A stretch of DNA of 31,738 nucleotides from Bacteroidota bacterium (GTDB lineage: Bacteria > Bacteroidota > Bacteroidia > Flavobacteriales > Flavobacteriaceae), in NCBI GenBank assembly GCA_947483095.1, contig CANKLD010000007.1, positions 1 to 31,738 on the forward strand, read 5' to 3'. Both the position numbers and the translations under genes were made by a program. Shown in pieces: positions 17,696 to 26,650 of this stretch. The first letter of the stretch is position 1, and each line of letters starts with the position of its first letter. Below the pieces are notes generated by a model. The model searched no databases and was not told the DNA's origin. It was given only the letters and a program-made list of their open reading frames with translations.

Positions 17696-18622
17696 TCAAG
17701 TAAAAAATAATCTGACAAATGCTTTTATTCTCTGTTTAAAATTCATTCTATTTTGGTGATTAAAGAAAAATGAAAATCTTTTTGCCATTTTGGCTTCTTC
17801 TCTAAAGTAAGCAAAAACAACTTGATAGGTAAGATGACTATATGTTAATTTTAACTCTTTATGAAATTTGTTTTGTGTGAAAGTATCAAATTCAATGTGC
17901 GCTTTCAACAATTTTTGATAATTACTATATTTGTTCATAAAAAAGTTGTTAACGCTGGACCAGTTGGTTTCGGTAGTTCTATAAACACACATCACATCCG
18001 ATAGATAGCCTATTTCGCCTTGAGTCAAAGCATGCAATAACAATGGGGTGTCCCCAACTCCAAAAGAATAAAAGTATGAGGGTAATTTTTCAATAATACA
18101 CTTTCTAAAAAATGCTGAAGCTGTTGGGTAAGTTCCTCCAGCACGGATAAAAAGTTTGTGTTTTGGAATAATTTCCTTGTTTTTAAAAGCCTCTAAACCT
18201 ATATATGGAAAAAACTCATTCGTTTTTTCATCCAATCGGTTTGCATTATGAAAACAAAATACAATTTCATTATTTGATTCTAAAAAATCAAATTGTTTTT
18301 GTAGTTTCAAAGGATCAATCCAGTAATCATCGCCTTCGCAAATGGCTATATAAGCTCCTTTTGCTTGTTGCATTGCAAAAACAAAATTATTCATCATGCC
18401 AATATTTTTGACATGTTTATGATATTGAATAAGATTCGATTTTGCATTATTTTTTATGATTTCATCAACTACTTTGTTAGTATTATCAGGAGAACAATCA
18501 TTTGAAATAATTAATTCTATTTCAAAATTGCATTGTTGAACTAAAATACTCTCTATCGCCTGCTGGATATACTTTTCATGACCATAGGTAATCATTACAA
18601 CCGAAACTAATGGTTTATTCAT
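17696..18622 (-). CDS. GT2 family glycosyltransferase
   Basis: The 308-residue protein has the GT-A start PLVSVVMITYGHEKYIQQAI, IISNDCSPDNT, and the metal-binding CEGDDYWIDP motif (D98, D99). No C-terminal membrane helices are seen, so it is a soluble or peripheral inverting transferase. It is the only GT2 enzyme in the locus. It starts 3 bases after the acetyltransferase gene. Confidence 0.92.
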   Translation of the reverse strand: MNKPLVSVVMITYGHEKYIQQAIESILVQQCNFEIELIISNDCSPDNTNKVVDEIIKNNAKSNLIQYHKHVKNIGMMNNFVFAMQQAKGAYIAICEGDDYWIDPLKLQKQFDFLESNNEIVFCFHNANRLDEKTNEFFPYIGLEAFKNKEIIPKHKLFIRAGGTYPTASAFFRKCIIEKLPSYFYSFGVGDTPLLLHALTQGEIGYLSDVMCVYRTTETNWSSVNNFFMNKYSNYQKLLKAHIEFDTFTQNKFHKELKLTYSHLTYQVVFAYFREEAKMAKRFSFFFNHQNRMNFKQRIKAFVRLFFT

Positions 18623-18625
18623 TTT

Positions 18626-19273
18626 CTATATATTTATGGGATCTAAATATCGAATAATTTTGGCTGGATTTCCATAAACCATACAATTATCTGGAACATT
18701 TTTAGTCACTATAGCCCCTGCGCCTATAATAACATTACTTCCTATTATTAAATCCGGCAAAATTGTGGCATTAGCTCCAATTTGTGTATAAGAACCTACA
18801 GTACATCTTCCAAGCAAAATGGCTGCTGGCGAAATTTCTACAAAATTACCAACCTTGCAATCATGGGTTAGGATGACATTGTAATATACTATAGATCCCT
18901 CGCCAATGGTCACACTATTTGAAATAATGGCACCATCTAAAATAGTTGTTCCTTTACCTATAATTACTTCTTTAGAGCCAATTTTCGCATCTAAACTTAT
19001 TGTTGAGGTTGGAATTCCGCCTATTTTAGTAAATTGTTCAAATATTTTTTTTCTTAAAATTGGATTTCCAATACCAATTGCAAATCTAGTATCTTTTTTT
19101 TCAAAATAATCTTTAGCTTCGGTAATTGATTGTAAAATAATGTAGTCATCAAAAATGGTTTTAGCACCATTCAGATTTATATCATCATAAAAAACAATCG
19201 ATTCAGATTGCTTATTTTTAAAGACAATCTCAAAAACTTCTTTTGCAAATCCTTTGGCTCCAACTAGTATCAT
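18626..19273 (-). CDS. NeuD/PglD-family sugar N- or O-acetyltransferase (hexapeptide repeat)
   Basis: The 215-residue protein has an N-terminal Rossmann-like domain (MILVGAKGFAKEVFEIVF, FAIGIGNPILRKK) and a left-handed beta-helix built from hexapeptide repeats (about residues 95-200). The likely catalytic His is H137 in ILTHDCKVG, followed by Asp. It ends with the family signature VYGNPAKIIR. Its start overlaps the end of the aminotransferase gene by 4 bases, so it most likely acetylates the amino sugar made by that enzyme, as in VioA/VioB-type pairs. A sialic-acid O-acetyltransferase role is less likely because no sialic acid genes are present. Confidence 0.85.
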   Translation of the reverse strand: MILVGAKGFAKEVFEIVFKNKQSESIVFYDDINLNGAKTIFDDYIILQSITEAKDYFEKKDTRFAIGIGNPILRKKIFEQFTKIGGIPTSTISLDAKIGSKEVIIGKGTTILDGAIISNSVTIGEGSIVYYNVILTHDCKVGNFVEISPAAILLGRCTVGSYTQIGANATILPDLIIGSNVIIGAGAIVTKNVPDNCMVYGNPAKIIRYLDPINI

Positions 19274-20343
19274 AATATCTTATTAATCAATTGAATTATT
19301 CTATTTAAATCCTCTTTTTCAAGTCCAGAATAGAGTGGAAGACACAATACTCTGGAAGCAATACTTTCCGAAACTGGCATTGATTCACCCTTTACATATT
19401 GAATTGTATTTAATGATGGGTAAAAATACCTTCTGGGAAAAATTTGTTCTTCATTCAATGCCTTTTGTACTTGCATCAGTTTTTCTTCAGAGAGAAAAAT
19501 CACTGGAAAATAACTGTAATTCCATTTTGTATTTTCTCTGATTTTTATAGATGTCAACTTGGTAAAATCTAAATGATCTAAATAATGATTAATTACATTT
19601 TTTCTGTCATCCATAATTTTTTCCATATACGGAAAAACAGCTAATCCCATGGCGGCTTGCAACTCTGATATTTTTCCGTTAATTCCCAATCCGTGAAAAT
19701 CCAATTGACCATTATGCCCAAAGTTATGACTGTAATACATGGTATGTCGTAATACTTCATCTGAACAAAATAAAGCACCGCCTTCGCCTGTATGAAATAA
19801 TTTTGTTGCATGAAAACTGCAGGTACTTACATCGCCAAAATCAAAGATAGATTTTCCATTATATTCCACCCCAAAAGCATGAGCCGCATCATAGATAACT
19901 TTTAAGTTATGCTTAGTTGCTATTTTCTCAATAGCTTCAATATTACAAGGATTTCCGAAAACGTGAGTGGCAAGTATTGCTGTTGTTTTAGAGGTAATGG
20001 CTTGCTCGATCTTGGTTTCATCAATCGTTAAAAATTCTGGGTGAATGTCAACAAAAATGGGTTTGCAATGTTCCCAAATTATAGCCGAAGTTGTGGCCAC
20101 ATAACTAAAAGGAGTGGTAATAATTTCGCCTTGATTACCTAAAATTTTTAAAGCAATTTGTATCGGAATCGTGCCATTATTCATAATAATGATATTGGAA
20201 ACTGAAAGATATGCTTTTAATTTTTCCTCCAATTCCAGTAAAAGTTTGCCTCGATTAGTTAACCATTGGTTATCCCAAATTCGTTGTACTTGTTGATTGT
20301 ATTCTTCTAGCGGAGGGAAAAAAGTTTTTGTTACATTTATCAT
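19270..20343 (-). CDS. DegT/DnrJ/EryC1/StrS family sugar-nucleotide aminotransferase
   Basis: The 357-residue PLP enzyme has DAAHAFGVEYNGKSIFDFGD and the PLP-lysine segment CSFHATKLFHTGEGGALF with K181. The N-terminal WLTNRGKLLLELEEKL and the SFHATK-type lysine site resemble VioA/WecE-like enzymes that transaminate dTDP-4-keto-6-deoxyhexoses at C4. That comparison is from memory and a C3 aminotransferase remains possible. The required 4-keto sugar would come from RmlA/RmlB, which are not in the window. It overlaps its neighbours by 4 bases on both sides. Product is probably acetylated by the next gene. Confidence 0.88.
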   Translation of the reverse strand: MINVTKTFFPPLEEYNQQVQRIWDNQWLTNRGKLLLELEEKLKAYLSVSNIIIMNNGTIPIQIALKILGNQGEIITTPFSYVATTSAIIWEHCKPIFVDIHPEFLTIDETKIEQAITSKTTAILATHVFGNPCNIEAIEKIATKHNLKVIYDAAHAFGVEYNGKSIFDFGDVSTCSFHATKLFHTGEGGALFCSDEVLRHTMYYSHNFGHNGQLDFHGLGINGKISELQAAMGLAVFPYMEKIMDDRKNVINHYLDHLDFTKLTSIKIRENTKWNYSYFPVIFLSEEKLMQVQKALNEEQIFPRRYFYPSLNTIQYVKGESMPVSESIASRVLCLPLYSGLEKEDLNRIIQLINKIL

Positions 20344-21272
20344 AGTGGCAATGGAGTCTGATGGTTTAATAAACTATCAATAATTACAGTAAATTTTTTT
20401 GCACCGTATGGATTTAAGTGATTATCATTTTTAAAATCTTTCAAATGAAAACGTTTGCTATTTGAAAAATCATAATATTGAATATCAAATTTATTACTTA
20501 AAGTAGATAATAATTCTTGATGTTGCATTTTAGTGTTCGAAGGAATATTGCCATTGTATGTTTTGTATAAAGGCGTTCCTACTAAAATAATCTTAACAGA
20601 ATTCTTTTGGCATTTTTCGATAATCTTGGTCAAAAAAACGGTGTTGGTTTTTAAATTTATTTTATTGTTAAATTTATTATTCATTTTGAATGAGTTTTCA
20701 ATTTGAAGAGAATCATTTTTCAATTTTGAAAATCTGTCATGAAAATCATTGGTCATAAATCCAAATTTATTTAGTTTTGGTTTGGGTATTTTTGGATTTA
20801 AATTATCTACAAAAATGGTTGAAAAATAGTTAACATCGGCCAAAACTAATGAATAATTTTTAACGGAATAGGGTTCTACTTTATAATCTATGTCATAGAG
20901 ATTGGAATAAATATGGCCATTCCAATCATTGGGATTCAGTTCATTATAAAAGCGGTGTGGTGATACTTCTAACAAAATAGTTTTTAGATTTTTCATTTGA
21001 TCCATATACTTCTCCAACAAAAAATAATCTATTGCTATGGGTTGCCCTCCAAAGGCAAGGTTGCATGATTTCGCTTTCAAAAATTCAGGGTTAATTCCGT
21101 TTTGAGAATGAGAACTTCCCAAAATTAGCGTTTCTATTGTTTTTAAATTCTTTTCTACATAATTTTTCTTTATTGCAAATGTGGTTTGGGTTCTACAATA
21201 AAGTTCTACCGAAACTAAAAAAAACAAGACTGGAATGCTAAATAAAAATAAATATTTTATGAATTTTTTCAT
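20340..21272 (-). CDS. SGNH-like membrane-anchored partner of the MBOAT acyltransferase (AlgX/DltD-like)
   Basis: The 310-residue protein has one N-terminal membrane segment (about residues 7-24), then a periplasmic SGNH-hydrolase-like domain: ILGSSHSQNGI with S53/S54 near the start and DNHLNPYGAKKF near the end (H285). Partners of this kind accept the acyl group from an MBOAT protein and place it on polysaccharide. It starts 2 bases after the MBOAT gene. Odd point: block V of such proteins usually reads DxxH, whereas here the residues are N282-D283-N284-H285. The catalytic Asp could have shifted or the enzyme may be impaired. Confidence 0.75.
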   Translation of the reverse strand: MKKFIKYLFLFSIPVLFFLVSVELYCRTQTTFAIKKNYVEKNLKTIETLILGSSHSQNGINPEFLKAKSCNLAFGGQPIAIDYFLLEKYMDQMKNLKTILLEVSPHRFYNELNPNDWNGHIYSNLYDIDYKVEPYSVKNYSLVLADVNYFSTIFVDNLNPKIPKPKLNKFGFMTNDFHDRFSKLKNDSLQIENSFKMNNKFNNKINLKTNTVFLTKIIEKCQKNSVKIILVGTPLYKTYNGNIPSNTKMQHQELLSTLSNKFDIQYYDFSNSKRFHLKDFKNDNHLNPYGAKKFTVIIDSLLNHQTPLPL

Positions 21273-21274
21273 CT

Positions 21275-22711
21275 CTAAAATTGGAAATATATAAACTGCT
21301 GCTCGGCTCCATTAAAATAGAAAATAGCAGCAATGATAAGATAATAAAAACTCCATCGTATCCCTTTTGGCCACGACGAACCAAAATGGGCAATAGCATA
21401 TTGATTTTGTCTTCCGATCCACTCAATTATGATAAACAGTCCGATGAGTGCAAATAAGATTAAAGGGGTTACCGTTGGAATCGTAAAGAATGATTTAGTG
21501 AAAATCCCTGAAATAAAGCTGAAAGCGTGTGTTACATTTTGTGCTCTGAAAAATATCCAAGCAAATACGGTGAGTGAAAATGTTACCATCATCAAGAACA
21601 ATTCTTTGAAACTTGGCAACAACTTACCCTCCGCTACTGTATCAAGATTATTTCTATGGGTATTGAAAATGATGGAAGGCATAATATAAAGCGCATTTAA
21701 TAGCCCCCAAATGATGAACGTCCAATTGGCACCGTGCCAAAAACCACTAACCAAAAAGATGATAAAAGTGTTTCGAATTTTCATTCCTATTCCTCCTTGA
21801 CTGCCTCCTAGAGGTATGTATAGATAATCTCTAAACCAGGTTGATAATGAAATGTGCCATCGTCGCCAGAATTCGGCAATATCTCGGGAAAAGTAGGGGA
21901 AGGCAAAGTTTCTTAATAAATCGATTCCGAATAATCGTGCGGTACCGATTGCAATATCTGAATATCCTGAAAAATCACCATAGATTTGAAATGCAAAGAA
22001 AAGTGCTCCTAAAACTAAGTTGCTTCCCGACTGATCTGCTGAATTATTAAAAATTTGATTTGCATAAGTGGCACATTGGTCAGCAATAACAACTTTCTTA
22101 AAAAGTCCCCACAAAATTTGTCTTAATCCATCGATAGCAACAGCATAATCAAAAGTTCTCTTTTTCTGAATTTGCGGTAATAAGTGTGTGGCTCTTTCGA
22201 TAGGGCCTGCTACCAAGAGCGGAAAGAAACTAACAAAAACGGAATAATCTATAAAATTCTTCTCAGCTTTTATTCGGTCTTTGTAAATATCAATCACATA
22301 AGACAGTCCGTGAAAAGTATAGAATGAAATTCCAACAGGAAGTATGACATTTAGGGTATAGGGATTGATTTTAAATCCAAAATTAGAAATCATACCAGCG
22401 AACGAATCGATAAAAAAGTTGTAGTATTTGAATATTCCTAAAAAACCCAAATTGATGCTTACGCTTAAAAAAAACCAAAACTTTTTTTCGCTTTTGTTTT
22501 TAGCATCACACATTTTCAAACCTGTGTAATAATCTAAAAGTGTAGAGAAAATAAGTAGAAATAAAAAACGCCAATCCCAGCAAGCATAAAAGAAATAACT
22601 AGAAACGAGTAATACTATATTTTGAAGTTTCAAATTTTTATTGAAAACAAACCAATAAAGCAAAAAAACTAGGGGTAGAAAAAATGCGAAACTAATGGTA
22701 TTAAAAAGCAT
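21275..22711 (-). CDS. MBOAT family O-acyltransferase (AlgI-like)
   Basis: The 478-residue protein has about ten to twelve membrane helices and the MBOAT marks FWRRWHISLSTWFRDYLYIP and SGFWHGANWTFIIWG with the conserved His H326. AlgI-like proteins take an acyl group, usually acetyl, across the inner membrane for transfer to extracytoplasmic polysaccharide. The SGNH-like gene 2 bases downstream is its natural partner. It follows the only gap above 100 bases within the cluster, which holds a hairpin, so it may head a separately regulated segment. Confidence 0.95.
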   Translation of the reverse strand: MLFNTISFAFFLPLVFLLYWFVFNKNLKLQNIVLLVSSYFFYACWDWRFLFLLIFSTLLDYYTGLKMCDAKNKSEKKFWFFLSVSINLGFLGIFKYYNFFIDSFAGMISNFGFKINPYTLNVILPVGISFYTFHGLSYVIDIYKDRIKAEKNFIDYSVFVSFFPLLVAGPIERATHLLPQIQKKRTFDYAVAIDGLRQILWGLFKKVVIADQCATYANQIFNNSADQSGSNLVLGALFFAFQIYGDFSGYSDIAIGTARLFGIDLLRNFAFPYFSRDIAEFWRRWHISLSTWFRDYLYIPLGGSQGGIGMKIRNTFIIFLVSGFWHGANWTFIIWGLLNALYIMPSIIFNTHRNNLDTVAEGKLLPSFKELFLMMVTFSLTVFAWIFFRAQNVTHAFSFISGIFTKSFFTIPTVTPLILFALIGLFIIIEWIGRQNQYAIAHFGSSWPKGIRWSFYYLIIAAIFYFNGAEQQFIYFQF

Positions 22712-22738
22712 AAAATGAGGTTACTAAAATTGTTAATA

Positions 22739-22761
22739 TATTTGGAATGCACGTCCAAATA
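22739..22761. repeat. Perfect 8-bp inverted repeat in the wzx-MBOAT gap
   Basis: TATTTGGA (22739-22746) and TCCAAATA (22754-22761) flank a 7-nt loop. It lies 28 bases before the MBOAT start and about 65 bases after the wzx stop. No T run follows on either strand, so it is not a standard terminator. An RNA processing or stability hairpin, or an operator, are possible readings. The plus strand also reads TATATTTG here (22737-22744), a chance match to the -7 box pointing away from MBOAT. Confidence 0.5.
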
Positions 22762-22826
22762 GTGGGTAATTATATTTGAAAAAAATTACTATTGCGTTAA
22801 ATTTTATCATTTAAAAAAAAACGGTC

Positions 22827-24275
22827 TCATCCTCTTTTTGATTTTATAGTTTCAATCAATTTTGACAAGCCCATTTTTAGCAATTCATATTCTAAAAAAA
22901 ACAGCAAGGATGTATAAACTATAATGCCAATAAAAACTTTAATTATAAACCCAAATAGGATAGAAAAATTTACAAAATAATTTAAACTCAAAAGCACCAA
23001 ACCCATACCTAATGAAACTAAAATGGAGCTTTTTATAGTTACAAATACTTCACACCATTTTATGTCCAATTGTTTGATTGCGGTATTGTATGTTGGGTAA
23101 AACAGAAGTGTAGAGGCTATCAAATAACTCCAAGCCATTCCAATTATTCCAAAGTTTACCCCTATACTAAATGCTATTATTAAAACAAGATTAACCAATA
23201 AAGACACCTTAAAAGCAATGTTTGATTTGCCCAAAGAATTATAAATCATTCCATTCAAAAATGAAATGGATTGTAGAGTGCCTACTAAACTTAAAATGGC
23301 GAGTAGGGGAATCATCCCAGACCAATTCTTTCCAAAAAACAAGTAAACAAACTCTTTAGAAACTAATGACAAACCAATCATCATTGGAAATGTAAGCAAC
23401 GATATATACTTTATAATTCGTAAGTAGTATTTTTTTAATGTAGGAATATTATCTTGTTTTTTCGAAAAAGCAGGAAACATAACCTTAGTAATTACGGAAG
23501 AAATATTGCGTAAAGGAAGCAACATAAGCGAATAAGCCCTAGTGTAAAGCCCTAATTCTGTACTTCCTAAAACTCGCCCGATGATAAAATTGTCGAAATT
23601 TCGAGACCAGTAATTTACTGTTGTATCACCTAAAACACTTAATCCTGTTCGAGACAATTCTTTTATTTTATTTTTTTTAAATACAAATGATGGCTTCCAA
23701 TCAGAAGAAAACCAATATAAAATAGAATTAACAAATGAGGTTAATAGAGTCATCCAAACAATTGACCAAACCCCATAACCATTGAATGCTAAATAAAAAG
23801 CTACAGAATAACCTATAAAAGTTGCAATCCAATTGAAAATTACTTTTTGCCTAAATTTAAGTTCTCGAATCAATAAATTAGATTGTACCGAAGTCATCGA
23901 ATTGATGATGAACGATAAACAAATTACGCGCACAAGAATAGTGATTTGAGGCTCTTTAAAAAAAATACTGAGCAATGGTGCCATAAAAAAAAACAGTAAA
24001 TAGAGCAAAGCCCCAATAGCCATATTCAACCAAAAAACAGAAGAAAAATGTTCGTTATCTGCCTCTTTCTTTTGAATTAATGCTACGCCAAATCCCATAT
24101 CGATAAAAAGGCCCGCAAAATTGCTAAAAATAGTTACCATTCCTAACACTCCAAAAACGGATGGAGGTATTATTCGAGCTAAAAAAATACTGAATAAAAC
24201 AAAAATGAATTGCGTTACAACTTGGTCGCTAAAAGTCCAAATCAAACTGTTTTTTACTTTATTTTTTAAAGTCAT
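22827..24275 (-). CDS. wzx: Wzx-type polysaccharide flippase (MOP superfamily)
   Basis: The 482-residue protein is hydrophobic with twelve or more membrane helices. The N-terminus LKNKVKNSLIWTFSDQVVTQ followed by FLARIIPPSVFGVLGMVTIF is characteristic of the WzxC-like polysaccharide exporters. It should flip the undecaprenyl-linked repeat unit to the periplasmic face. It begins 18 bases after a glycosyltransferase gene and is the only flippase candidate in the window, which supports the Wzx/Wzy-dependent route. Confidence 0.93.
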   Translation of the reverse strand: MTLKNKVKNSLIWTFSDQVVTQFIFVLFSIFLARIIPPSVFGVLGMVTIFSNFAGLFIDMGFGVALIQKKEADNEHFSSVFWLNMAIGALLYLLFFFMAPLLSIFFKEPQITILVRVICLSFIINSMTSVQSNLLIRELKFRQKVIFNWIATFIGYSVAFYLAFNGYGVWSIVWMTLLTSFVNSILYWFSSDWKPSFVFKKNKIKELSRTGLSVLGDTTVNYWSRNFDNFIIGRVLGSTELGLYTRAYSLMLLPLRNISSVITKVMFPAFSKKQDNIPTLKKYYLRIIKYISLLTFPMMIGLSLVSKEFVYLFFGKNWSGMIPLLAILSLVGTLQSISFLNGMIYNSLGKSNIAFKVSLLVNLVLIIAFSIGVNFGIIGMAWSYLIASTLLFYPTYNTAIKQLDIKWCEVFVTIKSSILVSLGMGLVLLSLNYFVNFSILFGFIIKVFIGIIVYTSLLFFLEYELLKMGLSKLIETIKSKRG

Positions 24276-24293
24276 TTTTGTTTTGAGGTAGAA

Positions 24294-25538
24294 TTAATTC
24301 AGAATTTGAGCCCAATTTTCAACAATAGTGTCATTAAAAAAGTATTCTTGAATGTGTCCAGCATTTTTTTTGGTGTCTTCTTTTTCTAATTGTAAATTAT
24401 CTATAATCGAATCTAATTTGAAACAAAACTCAAAAAAATCATCAATTTCGTGGTAGTGTAATTGCGCTTTTTTTAAGGTTTTATAAGGCAACCACGAACC
24501 TGTGATAACGATACTTGAAGCGTACATCATTTCTAGCATTGTGCCACTCAAGGCGTCAGAAATTGGCATGTGAATAAATACATCTGTAGCCAATCTCGAT
24601 ATTGCCAGTTCTTCTTTGGAAAAAAAAGTTTCTAATAGTACGAATGAAATTCCAGATTGTTTAAGTAATTGGGTTAATGTTGCTTTATACTCCAGTTTCT
24701 TGTGTGCATCCAAAGCGTAATTTAAATTGACTATTAGATGAATTTTATCTTTATTCTGAATGGCTTTTAATGATTCTATTATTTTTATGTGATTATTTGA
24801 AGGACTTCCATTATGTCCAAGTAAAATATTTATTTTGGACAATGAATAATCATATTTTTCTTTAAACGCATTGATTACATTCTCATTAGTTCGATTTAAA
24901 TCAATATGCGTATAAATTTTTTCATCGACTGGAAAAATGGCAATTTTTATTTTATCATTTAAATTTCTGCCAAATTTTGAAAGAATAATTTCTTTCAATT
25001 CAAGAGATTGACAGGTAATAATATTGGCTCTGTTGAGCGCTTTTTTAACAAAATAAAAATTAAAAACATCATTAGTTCTTAATAAATCAGATCCCCAAAA
25101 GGTACAAATAATTTTTTTTCCTTTGGGCACAAAAAAAAGTTCGCGGAGGTAACTGTATTGCATGTAATGAAAATGAAAAGTATCAAAATCATTGAAATTA
25201 TTGTTTTGAATAAAAAAAGCTTTGCCTTCAACTTGTTTTAACAGGAAATGAATAGCTTTCTTAAATTTCCCCTCAACAAAGAGAATAAATAAAAATGTCT
25301 GACAGGTATGCTTATTAGTAAGAATAAACAGCAATGATTCTAATATTGATGCAACTGATTTTTTTTTAGAAACTATATCATTTTCATACATCCAGGAATC
25401 ATTTTGCACACTCTTTTCTATTTCTCTTACAAAAGGTGCCGAAATTTTAAAATCGGTATTGTATAATTTTAAAGATGAGTACAAAAAGGACAAAAAATTA
25501 TTTTGTTCAACACCTAAAACTAATATCTTTTTGTGCAT
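24294..25538 (-). CDS. GT-B glycosyltransferase, possibly GT56 (WecF)-like
   Basis: The 414-residue protein has a weakly conserved N-terminal half with FHFHYMQYSYLRE and ICTFWGSDLLR, and a donor half with ILLGHNGSPSNNHIKIIESL and HMPISDALSGTMLEMMYASS followed by IVITGSWLPY. The LGHNGSPSNNHI stretch recalls the GNSGDxSNxH motif of WecF-type Fuc4NAc transferases, and the last segment recalls GT4-like donor sites. I cannot decide between these. It sits between the CBS-nucleotidyltransferase gene (4 bases) and wzx (18 bases), so it may transfer the diamino sugar made by the first four genes. Confidence 0.7.
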   Translation of the reverse strand: MHKKILVLGVEQNNFLSFLYSSLKLYNTDFKISAPFVREIEKSVQNDSWMYENDIVSKKKSVASILESLLFILTNKHTCQTFLFILFVEGKFKKAIHFLLKQVEGKAFFIQNNNFNDFDTFHFHYMQYSYLRELFFVPKGKKIICTFWGSDLLRTNDVFNFYFVKKALNRANIITCQSLELKEIILSKFGRNLNDKIKIAIFPVDEKIYTHIDLNRTNENVINAFKEKYDYSLSKINILLGHNGSPSNNHIKIIESLKAIQNKDKIHLIVNLNYALDAHKKLEYKATLTQLLKQSGISFVLLETFFSKEELAISRLATDVFIHMPISDALSGTMLEMMYASSIVITGSWLPYKTLKKAQLHYHEIDDFFEFCFKLDSIIDNLQLEKEDTKKNAGHIQEYFFNDTIVENWAQILN

Positions 25539-25542
25539 ACTA

Positions 25543-26610
25543 TTAGGGTTTTTTTGATAATTTTTCTAGAGTTTTATTGTATTCTCCCCATTCACCAGTA
25601 TCTAACCATGAACCTTCACTTACCGGAAAAACCCCTACTTTTTTGCCTTGACTTTTAAGTTTGTCTATTAAATGGGTAATGTGAAAGAAATCGCCTTCCG
25701 GAATTTCGTTTAAAACTTCGGGTTCTAAAAGATACATTCCTGTATTGATCCAAAAATTCATATCTGGCTTTTCTTTAATCGCTATTAACTCGCCACCATC
25801 AGAGGTTTCAACTGTTCCATATGGAATTAAAAATTGCTTTAGAGCTGCAACTATTGTAATTTTATTATTGTGTTCTTTGTGATAATTATAGATTTCTGTA
25901 TAATCTTGATCTATTATGATATCACAATTATTTACAAAAAATGTTTTTTTAATTTTATCTTTCAATAGGCTTAAACTACCTGCTGTACCTAATGGTTTGG
26001 TTTCTCTGAAGAAATTTATATTTAGTGGTAAATTCAAATCATTGATATAATATTCTATTAAATCGGCTTTGTAATTAACCGAAATATAAAAATCAGAACA
26101 TTGATGAACAGCAAATCGATCCATTATTTCTTCCAACATTGTTCTTTCTCCAATTGGAATCAATGGTTTTGGCAGCACATTGGTTAATGGTTTTAATCTT
26201 GTTCCCAATCCACCTGCCATAATTACAACAGGAAGATCGAGTTTTGAATTTAGGGTGGGTTTGTTTATTTCGAAAATATCTTCCCAAAAATATACTTTTA
26301 AAATTTCGTTACTTTCTGAAATTACAGGGCACATTTCCATTCTGTAATCCATCATCATTTTTTTGATGGTTTGAAATGAATCATCGCTTTTGGCGACTTT
26401 AATATTGGTTCTAATGATGTCTTGTACGGCAGTTTGTAATGGTTTGCTTTGAATTATCGCTCGTTGAATATCACCAGCACTCAATAAACCAATAAACTTA
26501 TTTTCATCAATAATAAGTACTAATTTTTTATCGATTTTGTCCATCAACTTAAGAGCATCCATAATTGATGCGTCTAGAGGTATTACTCTGCCTTTAAATT
26601 GAGTATTCAT
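25543..26610 (-). CDS. CBS-domain sugar-phosphate nucleotidyltransferase (PtmE-like)
   Basis: The 355-residue protein joins two CBS motifs (about residues 1-118) to a nucleotidyltransferase domain with VVIMAGGLGTRLKPLT (from about 128) and LPKPLIPIGERTMLEEIM (K148). The same fusion is known in PtmE, which makes GDP-glucosamine derivatives for legionaminic acid in Campylobacter. With legB and legC nearby, the likely job is activating a hexosamine-1-phosphate as NDP (perhaps GDP) sugar. CBS pairs usually bind adenine nucleotides, so activity may respond to energy state. It lies 40 bases after the acetyltransferase gene. Confidence 0.85.
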   Translation of the reverse strand: MNTQFKGRVIPLDASIMDALKLMDKIDKKLVLIIDENKFIGLLSAGDIQRAIIQSKPLQTAVQDIIRTNIKVAKSDDSFQTIKKMMMDYRMEMCPVISESNEILKVYFWEDIFEINKPTLNSKLDLPVVIMAGGLGTRLKPLTNVLPKPLIPIGERTMLEEIMDRFAVHQCSDFYISVNYKADLIEYYINDLNLPLNINFFRETKPLGTAGSLSLLKDKIKKTFFVNNCDIIIDQDYTEIYNYHKEHNNKITIVAALKQFLIPYGTVETSDGGELIAIKEKPDMNFWINTGMYLLEPEVLNEIPEGDFFHITHLIDKLKSQGKKVGVFPVSEGSWLDTGEWGEYNKTLEKLSKKP

Positions 26611-26650
26611 AAGTGTAAGCTATTTTATAATTATAATTTAAAGCAAAATA

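Noticed and set aside
21841..22050. Plus-strand open frame opposite the MBOAT gene
   Set aside because: Antisense to the conserved MBOAT core and without any family resemblance.
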